DNA of 64,000 bases from Sessilibacter corallicola (GTDB lineage: Bacteria > Pseudomonadota > Gammaproteobacteria > Pseudomonadales > Cellvibrionaceae). Below the pieces are notes generated by a model. The model did no database searches. It was given only the letters and a program-made list of their open reading frames with translations, and had not been told where the DNA came from. Position 1 is the stretch's first letter. Each line of letters opens with the position of its first letter. Position numbers and translations under genes: made by a program. This document shows, in pieces, positions 44,942 to 53,561 of the stretch. The DNA is taken from positions 1 to 64,000 of the forward strand of contig NZ_JAJSLX010000004.1 in NCBI RefSeq assembly GCF_021290925.1, in the 5' to 3' direction.

Positions 44942-46387
44942 TTACGCCATAAAATTCAAATTCGCGTTAACAGAAAACGGGCTGTCAAAGTTAGCTAAAT
45001 TGGGGAACAATTCCGGTAGGTTTTCTTCGGGAACGCCAAACCAATTTGCCAATACAGCGCCACACTGTGACACGCTTGTTTGTGGTATCCACCGACCGCG
45101 ACCCTGACGATCATCGGAATCCAATTCTTCGCCAATACGTAAATCAGGGTAGGTGCCGTAGAAGTTGCCACCGTTCACAGCGCCGCCCATTACTAAAAAG
45201 TTGCCTCCCCAAGCGTGATCGGTTCCAGCAGAGTTGGTGGTACTGTTTGGGGCGAAGGTTCTGCCAAATTCGGAACTGACTAACGTTGTTACGTTATCAA
45301 AACAATTTAATTCAACGAGCGTATCTCGAAAGGCTTTTAACGCGCCGTTTAATTGTTTCATCAAAGAGGCCTGAGTAGAAAGAAGATCTTTGTGAGTATC
45401 GAATCCACCTAGGCGAACATAAAAAATGGTTCGGTCATTGTTGAGAGTTTCTCGACCAGAAATAATTTTGGCAACCGATTGCAGTTGTCTGCCAAGATTG
45501 GTAGAGGTTGCGTTATTATTGCTAAAAATTTCATCGTAATTAACAGTGCTGGCATCAGCGTCATCGAATACGGTTGAAAGCGCTACTTGGGCGTTGGTGG
45601 CTGAAAAGAATCTTTCCTGATAATTTCTCGACATTAAATGGTTGGTCGGTGTCGACATGTAGGTAGTATACATATCGGCTGTGGCTCGAATGTTAGAGAT
45701 GATACGAGGTATTTTTCCTGGGTTCATCGCATAAATATTGAGTAGACCCGATTCTGTAGTCTGAAAAGTATTCAAGCCGTTGAGTGATATTAACGGCGAT
45801 ACTGGCGATCCAGAAATATTAACCCCACTGACACCCGTTAAAATTTCGAGCATTTTTCCGCCCCAACCAAATTGACTTTGCAACATGGGCTGGCTTTGTA
45901 ATTGTCTGGCTTGGTCGGAGTGGGAAAATAGTTGCGGCGGTAAGGCAACGGAATTGTTTAAGTATTGAGTTCTTGTAACAGGAGCCACTAAATTACCGGC
46001 GTTACTGATCACTGCCAGTTCTTGGTTGTTGAACATATCCGCCATATCGCCACAGTTTGGATGAAAACCAAAACCGTTATAGTCAACACCATTAAATATT
46101 TTGGGAGCGTTCAAAGCTGTTACGGGCTTCATTAAGTCTGCGTTTAAAGCAACACTACGTCGACCCGATTCGTAGTTATCTCGTAATATTCCAGGTTCTT
46201 TCGGTGCAACCATATTAAAACTATCGTTGCCGCCGGCAAGATTAATAAATACTAATGCTTTAAAATTATCAGTCGCAGCAGATACAAGGTTGGAAGCTAA
46301 TAACGCAGAAGAAGGTACCACAAATTTTTGTAACCCTAGAAGACCTGAATATTTCAACAATGATCTTCTCGATTTGTCTATAGCCAT
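44942..46387 (-). CDS. DUF1501-family protein with twin-arginine signal
   Basis: 481 residues. The N-terminus KSRRSLLKYSGL is a Tat-type signal, so it is likely exported folded. The body has FINLAGGNDSFNMV, FHPNCGDMADMF, LFSHSDQARQLQ, GGFDTHKDLL, SSEFGRTFAPN and TDHAWGGNFLVMGG. This is the alkaline-phosphatase/sulfatase-like fold of DUF1501, in which the conserved Asp/His residues resemble metal ligands. Activity is unproven. It is the upstream gene of the pair with DUF1800. Confidence 0.92.
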   Translation of the reverse strand: MAIDKSRRSLLKYSGLLGLQKFVVPSSALLASNLVSAATDNFKALVFINLAGGNDSFNMVAPKEPGILRDNYESGRRSVALNADLMKPVTALNAPKIFNGVDYNGFGFHPNCGDMADMFNNQELAVISNAGNLVAPVTRTQYLNNSVALPPQLFSHSDQARQLQSQPMLQSQFGWGGKMLEILTGVSGVNISGSPVSPLISLNGLNTFQTTESGLLNIYAMNPGKIPRIISNIRATADMYTTYMSTPTNHLMSRNYQERFFSATNAQVALSTVFDDADASTVNYDEIFSNNNATSTNLGRQLQSVAKIISGRETLNNDRTIFYVRLGGFDTHKDLLSTQASLMKQLNGALKAFRDTLVELNCFDNVTTLVSSEFGRTFAPNSTTNSAGTDHAWGGNFLVMGGAVNGGNFYGTYPDLRIGEELDSDDRQGRGRWIPQTSVSQCGAVLANWFGVPEENLPELFPNLANFDSPFSVNANLNFMA

Positions 46388-46922
46388 CGTATTAATTCCT
46401 GTAAGAATTTAGAAAAATTCTGAAGCTCAAGGACTGGCTTCAAGGTAATTTTATTGATTTAAATGAATCGAAGATTGTTTTAAATCACGAATGAAATATT
46501 CAGTTTTATTTTTCTGGTTATATAAACAATATTTTTAATAGGTTTGGTTTTGATGTGAATTTTTGCGGTGATTATAAAAATATTTTAAATTTCTGGTGGG
46601 ATTGATTTTTTCCTTTTAAATAAAAATAAGAAATATTAATAGTGAGTGGTTCTTATTTAAAAGTTGCATGAGTCGCAAATTTTACAGTGAAGGTTCTAGT
46701 GTTCTCGGCTTTTAATCAGAAAAATTTTTAAGCAGAGGGTAGGGTAAATAAAGCTCAAAGATTCAGAGTTGTTGCAAGAATGAAAACGTAAAAACTTGTG
46801 AATTGTTCGAGCTGTTCAGTGTGGCAGTGAGACACTGCCAACAGAGAATGGATTGTACTGATTAATGAGTATTAGAGCGTCCATGATTATTAAACGCTAA
46901 ACTAAAATTCTGACGATTAGCG
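46388..46922. other. AT-rich intergenic region, nothing recognised
   Basis: About 535 bases between the DUF1501 start and the hxlR-type stop, both on the minus strand. It must contain the DUF1501-DUF1800 promoter. No hairpin with a T-run or repeat stands out. Confidence 0.5.
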
Positions 46923-47285
46923 TTAATCAGAAATTTCTTGTTCTGAATCACTCTCGTAATAATTCATTCCCCACTTACACATTCCATCCAGCATAGGTTG
47001 CAATGTTCGGCCTAATTCAGTTAATGAGTATTCAACTTTAGGTGGCACTTCTGGGTAAACTTTGCGATTGATTAAGCCGTCTTTTTCCAATTCTCGCAGT
47101 TGTTGAGTCAACATTTTTTGAGTCACGCGGGGCAGGCGCCGTTTGAGTTGGCTGAATCGCAGTGTTTTATGGCATAGGTGCCATAGGATCACGCCTTTCC
47201 ATTTCCCACCTATAAGCTCCAGTGTAACGGATACGCCGCAGACGTATTCAATGGCGCTGTCTTGGGGTGTATTAACTTTTGTCAT
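46923..47285 (-). CDS. HxlR-family transcriptional regulator
   Basis: 120 residues, the usual size. The winged helix-turn-helix shows as YVCGVSVTLELIGGKWKGVIL, then LRFSQLKRRLPRVTQKMLTQQLREL and the wing PPKVEYSLTELG. The N-terminal cysteine (C16) is the position used by several family members (for example YodB, QorR) to sense electrophiles or quinones. It is divergent from the AcuI/YhdH-type reductase gene across a 193-base region holding a tandem array and a palindrome, so it probably controls that gene. Confidence 0.93.
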   Translation of the reverse strand: MTKVNTPQDSAIEYVCGVSVTLELIGGKWKGVILWHLCHKTLRFSQLKRRLPRVTQKMLTQQLRELEKDGLINRKVYPEVPPKVEYSLTELGRTLQPMLDGMCKWGMNYYESDSEQEISD

Positions 47286-47298
47286 TCGTACATCTCAG

Positions 47299-47363
47299 CA
47301 GTGGGTTCCAACAGTAGGTTTTAGCAGTAGAGACTAACAGTAGGTCCTAACAGTAGATCCGTT
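47299..47363. repeat. 13-bp tandem repeat, five copies, upstream of hxlR-type gene
   Basis: Units start at 47299, 47312, 47325, 47338 and 47351. Consensus CAGTAGGTCCTAA; the outer units are more diverged. The array begins 13 bases before the regulator's start codon, so it occupies its leader or promoter. Confidence 0.85.
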
Positions 47364-47386
47364 CAGTTCAATCAATGGTATCTTTT

Positions 47387-47400
47387 TGGTAACTATACCA
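47387..47400. promoter_or_regulatory. Candidate HxlR-type operator
   Basis: TGGTAACTATACCA is a palindrome of the GTA...TAC kind described for HxlR-type regulators. A second imperfect palindrome, AAGTGCATACTT, follows within a few bases. Both lie about 80 bases before the reductase start. Confidence 0.5.
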
Positions 47401-47478
47401 CTTAAAAGTGCATACTTGATAATTTAACTCATACCGGCAGAATAGTCTCGTACCCAGAATAATATCAAAGAGGAACTT

Positions 47479-48483
47479 ATGTCGGAATCATTCAAGGCAC
47501 TCGTTGTTGAGCAGGTAGAGAAACGAAAATTCGAATCATCGGTGACGCAGCGAACATTAGATGATCTTCCAGAAGGCGACGTTCTAATTCGGGTTAGATA
47601 CTCGTCTCTCAATTTTAAAGACGCGCTTTCCACACAAGGTAACCCTGGTGTGACCACCAAATTCCCTCACACGCCAGGAATCGACGCGGCGGGCGAGGTG
47701 GTTGCCAGCGAAAGCTCAGATTTCAATGTTGGCGATGAAGTGTTGGTCACCGGCTTTGATTTGGGAATGAATACCTCGGGCGGGTTTGGGCAGTATATCC
47801 GCGTACCCAGCAGTTGGGTGTTCGCTTTACCGGAAGGTTTGTCTGCGCGTGAAGCCATGATTTATGGAACCGCCGGATTCACCGCAGCAATCTCGGTTCA
47901 AAAACTGGTGGATGCGGGCGTAAAACCTGAGCACGGCGAAGTATTGGTGACCGGCGCCACCGGTGGTGTCGGCTCCGTTGCTGTGGGTATTCTCGCAAAA
48001 GCCGGTTATACCGTGGTGGCACTTACCGGCAAGGCGTCGCAAGTGGATTTCTTAAAGCAACTTGGGGCGAGTGACGTAATAAGCCGAGAAGCCTTTTTAG
48101 AAAACGCTCATAAACCATTAATGAGAGAGCGTTGGGCCGGTGTTGTCGATTGTGTCGGTGGCGATTATTTGGCGGCGGCCGTGAAATCCAGTCGATACGA
48201 CGGCGTAGTCACCTGTTGTGGACTAACCGCATCGACCGATTTACCGCTTAACGTATTCCCATTTATATTGCGCGGTGTTTCTTTATTGGGTGTTGATTCT
48301 GTTCAATTCCCGAGTCAAAAGCGTTCGCCAATTTGGCAGAAGCTTTCTCAGGAATGGAAACTCGATTCTTTGGATTCACTGGTAAAAGAAATTGGTTTCT
48401 CTGAGTTGCAAGATAAAATTGATTCAATTTTAGCGGGTAACATTGTTGGTAGAACCTTACTGAACCTCGATTCAGACGCATAA
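47479..48483 (+). CDS. AcuI/YhdH-type zinc-independent oxidoreductase
   Basis: 334 residues, MDR superfamily. RYSSLNFKDAL, PHTPGIDAAGEV and VLVTGATGGVGSVAVGIL (NADPH-binding GxxGxxG-type loop) are those of the YhdH/YhfP quinone oxidoreductase branch. That branch includes AcuI, the NADPH-dependent acryloyl-CoA reductase. No zinc-binding cysteine set is present. Physiological choices are acryloyl-CoA detoxification (for example during DMSP use in the sea) or quinone/electrophile reduction; the divergent HxlR regulator leans to the latter. A good AGAGGAAC ribosome-binding site precedes the ATG. Confidence 0.9.
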   Translation: MSESFKALVVEQVEKRKFESSVTQRTLDDLPEGDVLIRVRYSSLNFKDALSTQGNPGVTTKFPHTPGIDAAGEVVASESSDFNVGDEVLVTGFDLGMNTSGGFGQYIRVPSSWVFALPEGLSAREAMIYGTAGFTAAISVQKLVDAGVKPEHGEVLVTGATGGVGSVAVGILAKAGYTVVALTGKASQVDFLKQLGASDVISREAFLENAHKPLMRERWAGVVDCVGGDYLAAAVKSSRYDGVVTCCGLTASTDLPLNVFPFILRGVSLLGVDSVQFPSQKRSPIWQKLSQEWKLDSLDSLVKEIGFSELQDKIDSILAGNIVGRTLLNLDSDA

Positions 48484-48504
48484 TTTTTTGTAGTTAGAAA
48501 ATGT

Positions 48505-48556
48505 AACGGTTGGTATTAGTATTTTCTAATGTCAGCCGTTGCTCTATTGTTTGTTT
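48505..48556 (+). terminator. Terminator after the oxidoreductase gene
   Basis: A 15-bp stem (AACGGTTGGTATTAG with CTAATGTCAGCCGTT, using three G-T pairs), followed after nine bases by a T-rich tract. The pyrimidine-rich stretch continues to about 48600. It separates the gene from the flagellar cluster. Confidence 0.65.
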
Positions 48557-48703
48557 TTTTCCTTTCTTTTTTACCGTTTTATTTTTCCCTTTCTTTTGGC
48601 TTCTTTGAAAAAACCTTCATAACTTGCCGCTGCATAACGGCAAAAGCTTGCCATTATTAACGCTTCAATAACTAAATGATTGATTTTGTTTGAGTATTCG
48701 ATC

Positions 48704-48721
48704 TTGGTACGGGTTTGGCAT
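48704..48721 (+). promoter_or_regulatory. Sigma-54-type promoter upstream of flgB
   Basis: TTGGTACGGGTTTGGCAT has the invariant GG (48706-48707) and GC (48718-48719) separated by exactly ten bases, and a near-consensus TTGGNACG. It would start transcription near 48731, about 45 bases before flgB. Confidence 0.7.
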
Positions 48722-48777
48722 TCTTTCTCGTACAACAGGAATACGACAATAAATATTTAATGTGAGGTTTGGAGTCG

Positions 48778-49182
48778 ATGGCAATTAATTTCGAAACTGC
48801 ACTGGGTGTTCATCCGTTAGCCTTGATGAAAAGAACCGAGCGTGCAGACATTCTTGCAAACAACATTGCCAACGCTGAAACACCCGGATTTAAAGCGCGT
48901 GATTTTGATTTTAAATCTGTATTCGAAAAAGTCGACCAAATGCCGGCGAAAGGTTTGTCAATGAATACCACCAATGATACTCACCGACCCGGTGGTGCGG
49001 TGGTCATTGAAAATGATGATTTATTGTATCGGTCACCATTACAACCATCCATTGATGGCAACACCGTTGAAGAACACATTGAGCACGCAGAATTTATGAA
49101 AAACTCGCTTGCCTTTGAAACCAGCTTTTTATTTTTGAAAAGTAGCTTCGGCGGAATGTTAACGGCGTTAAGAGGTGAATAA
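48778..49182 (+). CDS. flgB: Flagellar basal-body rod protein FlgB
   Basis: 134 residues from the ATG at 48778; a TTG three codons earlier is less likely. The N-terminal rod motif LANNIANAETPGFKARDFD is typical, and the C-terminal helix EFMKNSLAFETSFLFLKSS closes the coiled-coil core. FlgB forms the proximal rod next to the MS ring. It is the first gene of flgBCDEFGHIJKL and lies behind a sigma-54-type promoter. flgA is not upstream, unlike in enterobacteria. FlgC follows after two bases. Confidence 0.95.
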   Translation: MAINFETALGVHPLALMKRTERADILANNIANAETPGFKARDFDFKSVFEKVDQMPAKGLSMNTTNDTHRPGGAVVIENDDLLYRSPLQPSIDGNTVEEHIEHAEFMKNSLAFETSFLFLKSSFGGMLTALRGE

Positions 49183-49184
49183 GC

Positions 49185-49625
49185 ATGTCATTAGGTAATA
49201 TTTTTGCAACCTCTGCTACGGCTCTAAATGCAAACAGTGTTCGTTTAAATACTACGGCCAGCAATTTGGCCAACGCGGAATCTGCGGCATCGAGTATTGA
49301 TGAAACCTATCGTGCGAGACACCCGGTTTTTTCTGCCATTGCTCAGCAAGTGTCTGATATTCAATTTGAAACGCTGGACGATGGAATAAAAGAAAACAGT
49401 GGCGTGCAGGTGCTTGGAATTGTTGAATCGCAAGCGCCATTGCAACAACGTTACGAACCTGGGCATCCGCTGGCGAATGAACAAGGTTACGTATTTTATC
49501 CGAACGTAAACGCAGTCGAAGAAATGACAAACATGATAGCCAGTTCCAAAGGCTATCAAATGAATGTTGAAGTATTAAATACTGCAAAAACGATGATGCA
49601 ACGTCTTTTAACGTTAGGGCAATAA
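49185..49625 (+). CDS. flgC: Flagellar basal-body rod protein FlgC
   Basis: 146 residues. The N-terminal motif TTASNLANAESAASSIDETYRA with the following RHPVFSA is diagnostic of FlgC, and the C-terminal VNAVEEMTNMIASSKGYQMNVEV is the shared axial-protein helix. It is a proximal rod subunit. Length is normal and spacing to flgB implies one transcript. Confidence 0.95.
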   Translation: MSLGNIFATSATALNANSVRLNTTASNLANAESAASSIDETYRARHPVFSAIAQQVSDIQFETLDDGIKENSGVQVLGIVESQAPLQQRYEPGHPLANEQGYVFYPNVNAVEEMTNMIASSKGYQMNVEVLNTAKTMMQRLLTLGQ

Positions 49626-49649
49626 CAGAACGTCTTAGGTATTCTCATT

Positions 49650-50360
49650 ATGGATATCTCCAATGTTGACTCGGTTCTCAATCAGTTTTCGATCCGAAAT
49701 CGCCAAAGCGACGAATCGGAAAACGGCGATGATCTTGGCCGCGATGTATTTTTACAACTGCTGACAACACAGTTGCAAAATCAGAACCCGCTAGAGCCAC
49801 AGGAAAACAGCGAGTTTGTTGCGCAGTTAGCGCAGTTCACTCAAGTTGAAAGTTTGGATGAGTTGAGCAATAACTTCAGCGATTTTACGGGATCGTTTTT
49901 ATCGAATCAGGCATTAGCAGCGTCATCGTTGGTGGGCACATCAGTAACTGTGCCGTCGAGTTCGACGTTATTATCGGCCGGTGGTGTGGTTTCTGGGCGA
50001 GTAGAACTGCCTACCTCGAGCCCTGATGTGAATATCAGTATTTTCGACGATAACGGTTCGCTCATCGACAGAATTCCGTTGGGAGAGCAAGCCAGTGGTG
50101 AATTAATTTTCCGTTGGGACGGTTTGTTTGCTGAATTAAATGGTGAGTTACTCGACTGGCAGTCACAAAATGCTGAAATCCCTCCGGGCGAATACGAAAT
50201 TAGAGTAACTGCTTTAATCGGTGGGGAATCTACCCAGTTAGACACCGGATTAAGTGCCAATGTTAATAGCGTTACGGTCGGCAATAACAACGAGCTTACG
50301 TTGAATTTAGCGGGCATTGGTTCATTCAGTATCGATGACGTTATTCAGTTTAATCAGTAA
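49650..50360 (+). CDS. flgD: Flagellar hook assembly (cap) protein FlgD
   Basis: 236 residues. DVFLQLLTTQLQNQNPLEP and EFVAQLAQFTQVESL form the conserved N-terminal export and capping region; the middle has two Ig-like/Tudor folds with FRWDG as the FlgD_ig landmark. It caps the growing hook and is removed afterwards. The gene lies between flgC and flgE, the usual position. Confidence 0.95.
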   Translation: MDISNVDSVLNQFSIRNRQSDESENGDDLGRDVFLQLLTTQLQNQNPLEPQENSEFVAQLAQFTQVESLDELSNNFSDFTGSFLSNQALAASSLVGTSVTVPSSSTLLSAGGVVSGRVELPTSSPDVNISIFDDNGSLIDRIPLGEQASGELIFRWDGLFAELNGELLDWQSQNAEIPPGEYEIRVTALIGGESTQLDTGLSANVNSVTVGNNNELTLNLAGIGSFSIDDVIQFNQ

Positions 50361-50441
50361 TTTAAAAAGGATGATAAAGAGTCTCTGCAGTAAAACGGCT
50401 TTTTAATGTTGTATTTTTGTCATTGGATTTAGGAGTACGTT

Positions 50442-51704
50442 ATGTCTTTCAATATCGGTCTCAGCGGAATTCGTGCAGCGAATATTGATTTGGAAGTAAC
50501 CGGTAACAATATTTCGAATGCTTCGACAATCGGCTTTAAAGAAAGTCGAACCGAATTTGGAGATATTTACGCAAACTCTTTATTCGGTTCCGGTTCTTTT
50601 GAAGTTGGTGATGGTGTTCGAGTGGCAGATGTCGCACAGATTTTTGACCAAGGCAATCTAGCGTACACGGAAAACGAGTTGGATATGGCAATCAGCGGTG
50701 AAGGGTTTTTTATCATCGAAGATGCCGGTGAATTAAATTACACCCGCGATGGAACCTTTGGCTTAGATGACAACGGATTCGTGATTAATAACACGGGTGG
50801 AACGGTACAGGGGTTTGGTGCAGACGAAAACAATAATATTGTTGGTGTATTGACGGATTTAAGAATTTCTACCGACAATATTCCGCCGCAGCAAACCGGT
50901 CGGGTTGACTGGATTTTAAATTTAGATGCGTCACTAGAGGCACCGCTCGTCACACCGTTTGATGCCACAGACGCAAGTACCTACAACAGTGCTACGTCCG
51001 TTACGTTATACGACGCACTGGGTGTGAGCCACACCCTGACTCAGTACTTTGTGCAAAATACGGCTGCGGCAGGCAGCTCGCAATGGCAATCGTATTCTTT
51101 TATTGATGGTGTTGCGGTAAATCCCGATGCTATGGGCAACGCCATTCCTAATATCTTAGATTTTGATACCACCGGAAATTTAATTGCCGTTGATGGTGTT
51201 GCCGGTGGTACCACTTTTGCAATTACTAACTGGACACCGCCAGAAGCAACCGATGCGGCAATCGGTGATTTAATTATCGATTATCGAGGAACCACGCAAT
51301 TTGGTTCTGATTTTGGGGTAACCGATGTTGAGCAAAATGGATTTGCAACGGGGCGATTGTCAGGATTAGAAATTGACGCCGAAGGAATTATTTTTGCGCG
51401 CTTTACCAACGGTCAATCCAGCATTATTGGCCAAGTGGCACTCGCGGAATTTACCAACACCCAAGGTTTAGAACCAGTAGGCAATAATTCATGGGCGCAA
51501 ACCTTTCGCTCGGGCGAGCCAAACGTGGGTGCACCTGGCTCGGCGGCTCTCGGTTTAATTAACTCCGGTGCATTAGAAGAGTCGAACACTGATTTAACGG
51601 AACAACTTGTGCAATTGATTATTGCACAACGTAATTATCAAGCGAATTCGAAAACGGTAGAAACCGCTGACCAGGTAACGCAAACGATTATTAACATACG
51701 ATAA
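50442..51704 (+). CDS. flgE: Flagellar hook protein FlgE
   Basis: 420 residues. It opens [27 protein letters not shown]..., the FlgE N-terminal rod-like helix. [17 protein letters not shown] is the FlgE/F/G core, and the end [21 protein letters not shown] is the C-terminal helix. The D1-D2 insertion gives a typical hook size. A GGAG ribosome-binding site precedes the ATG. Its transcript probably ends partly at the terminator just downstream. Confidence 0.96.
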   Translation: MSFNIGLSGIRAANIDLEVTGNNISNASTIGFKESRTEFGDIYANSLFGSGSFEVGDGVRVADVAQIFDQGNLAYTENELDMAISGEGFFIIEDAGELNYTRDGTFGLDDNGFVINNTGGTVQGFGADENNNIVGVLTDLRISTDNIPPQQTGRVDWILNLDASLEAPLVTPFDATDASTYNSATSVTLYDALGVSHTLTQYFVQNTAAAGSSQWQSYSFIDGVAVNPDAMGNAIPNILDFDTTGNLIAVDGVAGGTTFAITNWTPPEATDAAIGDLIIDYRGTTQFGSDFGVTDVEQNGFATGRLSGLEIDAEGIIFARFTNGQSSIIGQVALAEFTNTQGLEPVGNNSWAQTFRSGEPNVGAPGSAALGLINSGALEESNTDLTEQLVQLIIAQRNYQANSKTVETADQVTQTIINIR

Positions 51705-51727
51705 ACAGAATTGACTGTGCGATTTTG

Positions 51728-51751
51728 GGCGACGAAAGTCGCCTTTTTTTT
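51728..51751 (+). terminator. Terminator after flgE
   Basis: GGCGAC-GAAA-GTCGCC, a stem with a stable GNRA-type loop, followed by eight T. It lies inside the flg cluster and upstream of a sigma-54-type promoter, so flgBCDE and flgF may be separate transcripts. Confidence 0.9.
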
Positions 51752-51767
51752 GCCTTTAAAATTATTG

Positions 51768-51785
51768 TTTGGCATTTAATTTGCG
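51768..51785 (+). promoter_or_regulatory. Sigma-54-type promoter upstream of flgF
   Basis: TTTGGCATTTAATTTGCG has GG (51771-51772) and GC (51783-51784) ten bases apart, with TGGCA and TTGC close to consensus. The predicted start, near 51795, is about 50 bases before flgF and just after the flgE terminator. Confidence 0.7.
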
Positions 51786-51843
51786 TAATTTGTGAACAGT
51801 TAATTATTGATAAATAAACGATAAATTCTTGGAGTAGTTGGGA

Positions 51844-52587
51844 ATGGATAGAGCAATTTATATTGCCATGACCGGTGCCAAAAATAATATGCTTGCGCAA
51901 ACCGCACACGCCAATAATTTGGCAAACGCCAATACTCACGGCTTTCGGGCAGACTTCGAACAAGCTCGTAGTATGGGCGTTTATTATGGCGATGGTCTGC
52001 CCACACGTGCTTACTCGCAATCCGAACGGCCAGCAACGGATTTTAGTTTTGGCTCGTTAAGTCAAACAGGGCGAAATTTAGACGCGGCCATTGAACGTGA
52101 CGGATTTTTTGTCGTCACGGCACCTGACGGAACCGAGGCATTAACTCGGGTAGGAAATTTTGTGGTCAGCCCAGAAGGCGTACTTCATACCGGTAATGGT
52201 TTGCCGGTCATGGGTGAGGGCGGAATCATCAGTTTGCCGCCCATTGAAAAAATTCAAATTGCCCGCGACGGAACGATTTCAATTCAAATTCAAGGACAAG
52301 GCCCAGAAGCATTGGCTAATGTAAATCGTCTTCGTTTAGTGAATCCAGATTTAGATACCATCGAAAAAAGCACCGATGGATTGTTCCGTTTAAAAGACGG
52401 TGGTGAATTTTTTGACGACCCGAATGTAACGGTTGTAGCGGGCTTTCTCGAAACCAGTAACGTGAACGTTATTGACGAATTTACCAAAGTGTTGGCGTTG
52501 TCGCGTCAATACGAAACGCAAATTAAATTGATGTCCACGGTAGAAGAAAATTCTGATGCTAGCGTTCGCTTATTGCAGTTAACGTAA
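51844..52587 (+). CDS. flgF: Flagellar basal-body rod protein FlgF
   Basis: 247 residues from the ATG at 51844, nine bases after GGAG; a TTG two codons earlier is in frame. MDRAIYIAMTGAKNNM is the usual FlgF start, LDAAIERDGFFVVTAPDG the core, and the C-terminal NVIDEFTKVLALSRQYETQIKLM helix is intact. It makes the proximal rod below FlgG. Its own promoter and terminator bracket it. Confidence 0.95.
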   Translation: MDRAIYIAMTGAKNNMLAQTAHANNLANANTHGFRADFEQARSMGVYYGDGLPTRAYSQSERPATDFSFGSLSQTGRNLDAAIERDGFFVVTAPDGTEALTRVGNFVVSPEGVLHTGNGLPVMGEGGIISLPPIEKIQIARDGTISIQIQGQGPEALANVNRLRLVNPDLDTIEKSTDGLFRLKDGGEFFDDPNVTVVAGFLETSNVNVIDEFTKVLALSRQYETQIKLMSTVEENSDASVRLLQLT

Positions 52588-52611
52588 ATTGGTATGCACG
52601 ATGTTTGAACT

Positions 52612-52635
52612 GTTCCAATCATTTTAAATTGGAAC
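52612..52635 (+). terminator. Terminator-like hairpin between flgF and flgG
   Basis: GTTCCAAT pairs perfectly with ATTGGAAC over an eight-base loop. GTTTTTGG follows. The right arm is also part of the sigma-54-like promoter for flgG. Confidence 0.65.
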
Positions 52636-52645
52636 GTTTTTGGCT
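52629..52645 (+). promoter_or_regulatory. Sigma-54-type promoter upstream of flgG, overlapping the flgF hairpin
   Basis: TTGGAACGTTTTTGGCT has GG (52631-52632) and GC (52643-52644) exactly ten bases apart and TTGGAACG near consensus. Start of transcription is expected near 52655, about 105 bases before flgG. Confidence 0.6.
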
Positions 52646-52762
52646 TTTATTTGTAAGATTGTGCTTTTGTAAACACGTATCATAATTTTTTTTAGAGAAA
52701 TTTTCTTACAATATAAATATCGGTAGATGGATCGAAAGCTTTAATAATTGAGGTTACTTATT

Positions 52763-53548
52763 ATGCATGCAGCTCTTTATGTTAGTAAAACCGGATTGAG
52801 TGCCCAAGACACTCAATTAACGACGATTTCAAATAATTTAGCGAATGCATCTACTGTAGGTTATAAACGCGACGCTGCTGTATTTGAAGATTTAATTTAT
52901 CAAATTACTCGTCAACCCGGCGCCCAGTCAACGCAAGATACAACCTTACCTTCGGGTTTGCAGTTAGGCACGGGTGTCCGTGTTGTGAGTACACAAAAGC
53001 AATTTACCGAAGGCAGTTTGCAAGTTACGGATCAGGCATTAGATGTGGCAATCAGCGGTCGAGGTTTTTTCCAAATTGCCATGCCCGATGGAACCACAGC
53101 CTACACCAGAAATGGTCAGTTTCATTTAAACGCCGACGGTAATATTGTCAACGGAAACGGTTTACTGTTGGAACCTGCCATTGCCGTGCCGCAAAATACC
53201 AGCACAGTAACCATCGGTACAGACGGTATTGTTACCGCGAGCATTACCGGTGAGGCAACGCCCACACAAATCGGTACCATTGAAGTCGTGGATTTTATCA
53301 ATCCTTCGGGTTTAGAAGCCTTTGGCGGAAACTTATTTTACGAGACTGCTTCCAGTGGTAACCCGCAAGCGGGCGTGCCCGGACAAAACGGTTTGGGTGA
53401 ACTCTTACAAGGTACGCTAGAAAATTCAAACGTCGATATCGTTGAGGAAATGGTGAATATGATCACCACTCAAAGAGTCTACGAATTAAATTCCAAGGTT
53501 GTGACTACGGCCGATCAAATGTTGCAATTTATCAGTCAAAACCTATAG
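52763..53548 (+). CDS. flgG: Flagellar distal rod protein FlgG
   Basis: 261 residues from the ATG at 52763 (GAGG about ten bases upstream); the frame is open for five more codons to a TTG, CTG or ATG-like codon but MHAALYVSKTGL is the family start. LTTISNNLANASTVGYKRD, ALDVAISGRGFFQIAMPDG and the C-terminal EEMVNMITTQRVYELNSKV are typical. FlgG builds the distal rod and has the usual length of about 260. Confidence 0.96.
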   Translation: MHAALYVSKTGLSAQDTQLTTISNNLANASTVGYKRDAAVFEDLIYQITRQPGAQSTQDTTLPSGLQLGTGVRVVSTQKQFTEGSLQVTDQALDVAISGRGFFQIAMPDGTTAYTRNGQFHLNADGNIVNGNGLLLEPAIAVPQNTSTVTIGTDGIVTASITGEATPTQIGTIEVVDFINPSGLEAFGGNLFYETASSGNPQAGVPGQNGLGELLQGTLENSNVDIVEEMVNMITTQRVYELNSKVVTTADQMLQFISQNL

Positions 53549-53561
53549 CGGTAAATTTCTG

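Noticed and set aside
47299-47363. CRISPR array
   Set aside because: Units of 13 bp in direct contact with no spacers, and no cas genes in the window.
50361-50441. Sigma-54 promoter upstream of flgE
   Set aside because: No GG-N10-GC pair in this gap; flgE is probably read from the flgB promoter.
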